64,000 bases of DNA from Methylophilaceae bacterium (lineage in GTDB: Bacteria > Pseudomonadota > Gammaproteobacteria > Burkholderiales > Methylophilaceae): the NCBI GenBank assembly GCA_016778465.1, contig JADHPM010000002.1, positions 62,001 through 126,000 on the forward strand, given 5' to 3'. The notes under the pieces are model-generated. The model made no database searches, was not told the origin of the DNA, and worked only from the letters and a program-made list of their open reading frames with translations. Positions 59,796 through 64,000 of this stretch are shown here, piece by piece. The number at the start of each line of letters is the position of its first letter. Position 1 is the stretch's first letter. A program made the position numbers and the translations under genes.

Positions 59796-61018
59796 TTCCA
59801 TGGAGCGATTTTAAATAAAAGTAGCATTCCAGGAATGGCAATAACAAAACAAAAAACAAAGAATGTTTGCCATCCAAAGAATTCAACTAAATAACCTGTT
59901 GACGCATTAGTTAATGTTCTTGGTACTGAAGCTAAACTAGTAAATAGTGCAAACTGTGTTGCCGTATAACTCGGGTTAGTTGTTTTAGCGATATAAGCTA
60001 CAAAGGCTGTTGTTCCAAGTCCCGCCGCAAAAAATTCTAATCCTACGGTTATAGCAAGCACAGCATTGTTGTCACCAACATAGGCTAACCAAGCAAAACT
60101 AAGTGTTGCAAACATTTGCATGAAACCGAAAATCCACAGCGCTTTGTTGATTCCAAGCTTCATCATCCATATTCCGCCTAAAATTCCACCTAGGATACCT
60201 GGCCATAAGCCTGCATTTTTAGCAATCAAACCTATTTCGGTCATAGAAAAACCAAGATCAAGATAAAACGGCGTAGCTAATGCAGTTGCCATACTATCGC
60301 CTATCTTATATAGAAAAATAAATAACAATATTAATAATGCGTTGTTTAGGCCCTTTCTATTTTTAAATTCTTTTAATGGCTCAATTACTGCTTCTTTAAG
60401 TGTTTTTGGTGGTGCTGCTTTTAATTTTGGTTCACTTACAAGAAGTGTCATGATAATTCCTGGAAGCATAAACAGAGCTGTAACGATAAAAACAAAATCC
60501 CAAGCAAAAAAATCTGCCAAAACAAGAGATAAGGAGCCAGGAACTAAACTTGCAATTTTGTAGGCATTAACATGAATGGCATTGCCCAGACCTAATTCAC
60601 GATCTAATAAAAGTTCTCTGCGATAGGCATCAATTACGACATCTTGGCTTGCACTAAAGAAAGCAATAATTGTTGAAATAATTGCAATTGAGGTTAATTG
60701 TGAAACAGGGTCAATAAAACCAGAGAGCGCTATTGTCAAGAGAAGAAGTATTTGAAAAATAATTAACCAACCTCGACGACGTCCCATGGAAAAGGTAAAG
60801 CGATCAAATAAAGGTGCCCATAAAAATTTCCAAGTAAAAGGAAATTGGATGAGGGCAAAAAGGCCAATGGCTTTTAGATCCAAACCGCTTGATCTTAACC
60901 ATGCTGGCAATAAACTAATGAGGATAAAAAGTGGTAAACCGGAAGTGAATCCAGTGAAGATACATATTAATATTTTTTTGTTAAAAATATCCTGTGCAAC
61001 AATTTTTTGCCCTGTCAT
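59783..61018 (-). CDS. ampG: AmpG-like muropeptide transporter (MFS)
   Basis: A 411-residue major-facilitator protein with twelve hydrophobic segments. 'FTGFTSGLPLFIL' and 'QDVVIDAYRRELL' match AmpG, which imports anhydro-muropeptides for cell-wall recycling; Mpl at 36 kb is its pathway partner. The start overlaps the metW stop by 1 nt. Other MFS roles are possible but less likely. Confidence 0.88.
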   Translation of the reverse strand: MTGQKIVAQDIFNKKILICIFTGFTSGLPLFILISLLPAWLRSSGLDLKAIGLFALIQFPFTWKFLWAPLFDRFTFSMGRRRGWLIIFQILLLLTIALSGFIDPVSQLTSIAIISTIIAFFSASQDVVIDAYRRELLLDRELGLGNAIHVNAYKIASLVPGSLSLVLADFFAWDFVFIVTALFMLPGIIMTLLVSEPKLKAAPPKTLKEAVIEPLKEFKNRKGLNNALLILLFIFLYKIGDSMATALATPFYLDLGFSMTEIGLIAKNAGLWPGILGGILGGIWMMKLGINKALWIFGFMQMFATLSFAWLAYVGDNNAVLAITVGLEFFAAGLGTTAFVAYIAKTTNPSYTATQFALFTSLASVPRTLTNASTGYLVEFFGWQTFFVFCFVIAIPGMLLLFKIAPWNQSE

Positions 61019-61611
61019 TATTTTTTAATTAGACGATACAAAGCAAGTGCTCCTAATAAATTAGGGCAAAAATTTATGGAAAGATTTTTTGTCACAACAA
61101 CTCTGTCAAGAACCTTTATTTTTTGATGGGAACAAAATTTTTCAAAATCCTTAACAGTACATAAATGAATATTTGGTGTGTTAAACCATTGATAAGGTAG
61201 TTCATCAGAAATGGGCATGTGCCCCATTAAAATTTGTATTCGGTCTCGCCAATATCCAAAATTTGGGAAAGTGACAATTACCTCACGCCCAACTCGATGC
61301 ATTTCTTTCATAATTGCCTCAATATTATGCATTGATTGAATTGTTTTTGAGAGGATGACAACATCAAAGGAATTATCTTCAAATCCAGATAGACCTGCCT
61401 CAAGATCCATTTGAATAACATCAATATTATTTTTTAGCGAAAGAAGCCAGTTATCTTTGTCTTTTTCGATACCAAAACCCGTTATTTTTTTTTGTATTTC
61501 AAGAAAATTTAGCAATGACCCATCTCCGCAACCTAGGTCTAATACTTTTGATTCCTCATTTATCCAGTTAGAGATTATTTCAAAATCTGATCGTTGGTTA
61601 TTCTGCTTCAT
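61018..61611 (-). CDS. metW: Methionine biosynthesis protein MetW
   Basis: A 197-residue SAM-dependent methyltransferase-fold protein. 'VLDLGCGDGSLLNFL' is the SAM site; 'FPNFGYWRDRIQ' and 'GHMPISDELPYQWFNTPNIHLCT' region are MetW markers. It pairs with MetX (4-nt overlap) and is needed for its activity in some proteobacteria. Confidence 0.93.
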   Translation of the reverse strand: MKQNNQRSDFEIISNWINEESKVLDLGCGDGSLLNFLEIQKKITGFGIEKDKDNWLLSLKNNIDVIQMDLEAGLSGFEDNSFDVVILSKTIQSMHNIEAIMKEMHRVGREVIVTFPNFGYWRDRIQILMGHMPISDELPYQWFNTPNIHLCTVKDFEKFCSHQKIKVLDRVVVTKNLSINFCPNLLGALALYRLIKK

Positions 61612-62741
61612 TTAGTATTAAATATTTTCATGAAATAATTTTTTAAAATAGAGTGATAATGGTCATTTGACATTAAAAATGCATCGTGGCCGCTTGCTGC
61701 ATCAATCTCAGCATAACTTACTTTAATATTATTATCTAAAAGTGCTTTAACTATTTCTTTAGATCTATCAGGAGAAAATCGCCAATCACTAGTGAACGAA
61801 ATAACCAAAAACTCAGACTTAATTTTTTTAAAAATTTGACTTAAGTTTTTAATATTATTTTTTGCTGGATCAAAATAATCTAAAGCTTTTGTCATGCGAA
61901 TGTAGGTATTAGCATCAAATTCATCCACAAACTTATCAGCCTGATAGTTAAGATAGGATTCAACTTCGAATTCCGGACTAAAACTATACTGATAACCTTT
62001 AGTTTTCGTTTTCCTTCCAAATTTAACTTTCATTACATCATTTGATAGATATGTAATGTGCCCCAACATTCGGGCTAGCCTTAAACCTCTTTTGGGAACA
62101 AGTTTTTTTTCGTAGTAGTCACCCTTATTAAAATCAGGGTCAGTCAGAATCGATTGCCGGGCAACTTCATTAAATGCAATATTTTGTGCAGTTAAATTTG
62201 CAGCCGCCGCAATGACAACTGTATGCGAAAGGCAATCAGGAAATTGGATTGACCATTGTAACGCTTGCATACCCCCTAAACTTCCTCCAATTACTGCTTT
62301 AAGTTTTTTTATACCCAAATGAGAAATTAATTTTTTTTGAGAATTTACCCAGTCATTAACAGTAAGAATAGGAAATTTTGAGCCCCAACTTTTTTTTGTT
62401 TTTGGATTAATTGATTTAGGACCTGTGCTACCGTGACTGCCACCAAGATTATTTACACCAATCACAAAAAACTTTTTCGTATCAAGTGGCTTACCTGGTC
62501 CAATGAGATTATCCCACCAACCAGGATACTTATCTTTTTTTGTGTAAAGCCCAGCTAAGTGGTGATTCCCTGAGAGGGCATGACATACCAATACAGCATT
62601 ATTTTTTTTCGAGTTAAGTGTGCCATATGTCTCATAGACTAATTCATATTCTTCAAGCTTTTCACCACAATCAAGAGGCAGTGACTCTTCACTTTTAAAT
62701 ATTTTTTCTTTGACAATGCCTACTGAATTTTTTTCTTGCAT
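61608..62741 (-). CDS. metX: Homoserine O-acyltransferase MetX
   Basis: A 377-residue alpha/beta hydrolase that acylates homoserine with acetyl- or succinyl-CoA in methionine synthesis. Nucleophile Ser154 lies in GGSLGGMQAL; the Asp is in SFTSDWRFSP and the His in SGHDAFL. 'GVNNLGGSHGSTGP' is a family block. When paired with MetW the acyl group is often succinyl; the sequence here does not settle it. Confidence 0.93.
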   Translation of the reverse strand: MQEKNSVGIVKEKIFKSEESLPLDCGEKLEEYELVYETYGTLNSKKNNAVLVCHALSGNHHLAGLYTKKDKYPGWWDNLIGPGKPLDTKKFFVIGVNNLGGSHGSTGPKSINPKTKKSWGSKFPILTVNDWVNSQKKLISHLGIKKLKAVIGGSLGGMQALQWSIQFPDCLSHTVVIAAAANLTAQNIAFNEVARQSILTDPDFNKGDYYEKKLVPKRGLRLARMLGHITYLSNDVMKVKFGRKTKTKGYQYSFSPEFEVESYLNYQADKFVDEFDANTYIRMTKALDYFDPAKNNIKNLSQIFKKIKSEFLVISFTSDWRFSPDRSKEIVKALLDNNIKVSYAEIDAASGHDAFLMSNDHYHSILKNYFMKIFNTK

Positions 62742-62780
62742 TCGTTGATTATACTATTTAGCTGTATTAATTGATTGATA

Positions 62781-63632
62781 TTATTTAAACCCTAAGGTAA
62801 CCCTTAATTTTTGGTTTATATCTTTAAATTGTTTTATATTTTTATAATTATTTTTTTTAAAAATATCGAGAATATCAGAGGCTTGATTAAATCCATGCTC
62901 AAGCATTAAAATTCCGTCAGTTATCAGATATTCTTTTGCCCTCGCGCAAATTGATTTTATATCACCAAGCCCATCTTCATTAGCATAAAGTGCTTTGTTT
63001 GGCTCAAATTTTAACTCAGGACTTACTAAATGTTGTTCGTTCTTATTGATATAAGGAGGGTTGGAAACAATTAGGTTGAAATGATGTTCATCAATACTCT
63101 TAAACCAATCGCTTCTAATAAGAGTAATTTTTTTATTAAATTTTGCGGCATTTTTTTTTGCAATTTTTAAAGCATTCATCGATATGTCACTTAAAAAAAT
63201 TTGACTGTTTAGATAATGATTTGCAAGAGTAATTCCTATAACTCCGGAACCTGAACCTAAATCTAATATTTTTAGCGGCAATGTTTTGTCAAATGTATCA
63301 AAAGCAATATCAATTAACAATTCTGTATCTGGTCTTGGGATGAGCGTATTTTTATTTACATAAAATGTTTGCCCATAAAAATCCCATTCTCCGAATATAT
63401 ATGCCAATGGTTTACCTGTTTTTCTCTGGTCAATAATTCTCTTGATTTGATGATAATCTTTTTCAGAAACAGATTTTTTTTTATTAATAATTAAATCAGT
63501 GGAGGTGACCTCTAAGCTATTTAAGAGAATCATTTTTGTTTCGAGCATGAGTTCTCTTTTTGGCAGATTTAATGATTCTTCAAGTTGTTGAAAAATGAAA
63601 TTTTCAATAGTAGCAATATTTAATTTAGTCAC
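62781..63632 (-). CDS. prmC: Release-factor glutamine methyltransferase PrmC
   Basis: A 283-residue SAM-dependent enzyme that methylates the GGQ glutamine of release factors. '[16 protein letters not shown]' is the SAM loop and SNPPYI the NPPY active site. GTG at 63632 overlaps the prfA stop and gives a normal N-terminus; a TTG five codons earlier is possible. It lies just downstream of prfA, its substrate gene. Confidence 0.93.
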   Translation of the reverse strand: MTKLNIATIENFIFQQLEESLNLPKRELMLETKMILLNSLEVTSTDLIINKKKSVSEKDYHQIKRIIDQRKTGKPLAYIFGEWDFYGQTFYVNKNTLIPRPDTELLIDIAFDTFDKTLPLKILDLGSGSGVIGITLANHYLNSQIFLSDISMNALKIAKKNAAKFNKKITLIRSDWFKSIDEHHFNLIVSNPPYINKNEQHLVSPELKFEPNKALYANEDGLGDIKSICARAKEYLITDGILMLEHGFNQASDILDIFKKNNYKNIKQFKDINQKLRVTLGFK

Positions 63633-64000
63633 TATCAAGTTGTGCAAGAAGATCCGCTTGATGTTCTGCCGTCAATGCATCAATCAATTCGACAAGATCA
63701 CCATCCATAATAAAGTCAATTTTGTAGAGTGTTAAATTTATTCGATGGTCAGTTATCCTGCCCTGAGGAAAGTTGTAGGTTCTAATTCTCTCACTGCGAT
63801 CGCCACTGCCAATCAGGCTCTTTCTCTCACTGGCGCGTTGAGACTCCTGTTCTTTAATTTGATTGTCTTTAATTCGGGCAGCGAGGATGCTCATGGCTTG
63901 AGCTTTATTTCGATGTTGTGAGCGATCATCTTGGCACTCTACAACAATACCAGAGGGTAGGTGCGTAATTCTAACTGCAGAGTCGGTTTTATTAATATGC
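63625..64000 (-). CDS. prfA: Peptide chain release factor 1, C-terminal part (cut by window edge)
   Basis: The last 124 codons of RF1. The frame enters from the right edge at [17 protein letters not shown], which directly follows the GGQ loop, so the GGQ itself lies just outside. '[16 protein letters not shown]' and '[19 protein letters not shown]' are RF1 blocks, and the protein ends QLDSD. prmC overlaps its stop. Confidence 0.96.
   Translation of the reverse strand, partial: HINKTDSAVRITHLPSGIVVECQDDRSQHRNKAQAMSILAARIKDNQIKEQESQRASERKSLIGSGDRSERIRTYNFPQGRITDHRINLTLYKIDFIMDGDLVELIDALTAEHQADLLAQLDSD

Overview
The window is AT-rich, gene-dense bacterial chromosome with very short intergenic gaps, many 1-4 nt gene overlaps and no mobile elements, CRISPR arrays, rRNA or tRNA genes that I can recognise. 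The gene set points to a Gram-negative betaproteobacterium with a streamlined genome: LPS genes (waaA, lptM), gshA of the Acidithiobacillus type, split adenosylcobalamin-dependent nrdJ, a TorF porin-glnK-amtB cluster beside ubiK, and several PQQ-linked genes. My best inference is a member of the Methylophilales (OM43 / Ca. Methylopumilus-like methylotrophs); no 16S rRNA is present to prove it.

Layout. 1-1.3 kb: end of a short-chain dehydrogenase and a PatB-type C-S lyase on the plus strand. 1.3-11.2 kb: a minus-strand block. Its core, read from 11.2 kb down to 2.4 kb, is a tightly packed eight-gene run: cytochrome b561, glucosyl-phosphoglycerate phosphatase and synthase, a GH13_18 phosphorylase, a radical SAM protein, a PQQ-dependent dehydrogenase lipoprotein, DUF485 and the acetate permease ActP. 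It appears to combine compatible-solute turnover, periplasmic quinoprotein oxidation and carboxylate uptake. 11.2-12.6 kb: a quinoprotein-associated metallohydrolase and a DoxX protein. 12.7-16.8 kb: thiC (with a TPP riboswitch), uppP, a 50-codon membrane ORF and mutY. 16.9-20.7 kb: pcm-like gene, tolC, isochorismatase-like gene, convergent waaA. 20.8-26.4 kb: split class II ribonucleotide reductase behind a candidate NrdR-controlled promoter, then a protease, a possible lysozyme-inhibitor lipoprotein, a zinc-ribbon protein and a dienelactone hydrolase. 26.6-29.2 kb: thiS-thiG-apaG-mltA. 29.2-32.4 kb: a lone pqqA, then amtB-glnK-torF behind a sigma-54 promoter, and ubiK. 32.5-38.7 kb: metH, mpl, a TonB-like gene and a 2Fe-2S thioredoxin-fold protein. 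38.7-55.1 kb: about twenty minus-strand genes ending with the mreBCD-mrdAB shape operon and including lipoate, glutathione, DAP/lysine, isoprenoid and NAD synthesis, plus an ApbE/NusG-II/Gx module. 55.2-64 kb: gatCAB, pyrE, xthA, ampG-like gene, metW-metX, prmC and the 3' part of prfA.

The genes are mostly core metabolism and envelope biogenesis. The parts that merit a second look are: the mixed osmolyte/quinoprotein operon, with an unusual active-site sequence in the dehydrogenase; the orphan pqqA; the fully readable TPP-riboswitch switching platform; a HIT-family gene with no usable start codon in frame; and two unlisted 50-residue ORFs. I did not find a clear undescribed defence or mobile system. 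All family calls rest on reading motifs and gene order; no database search was run.
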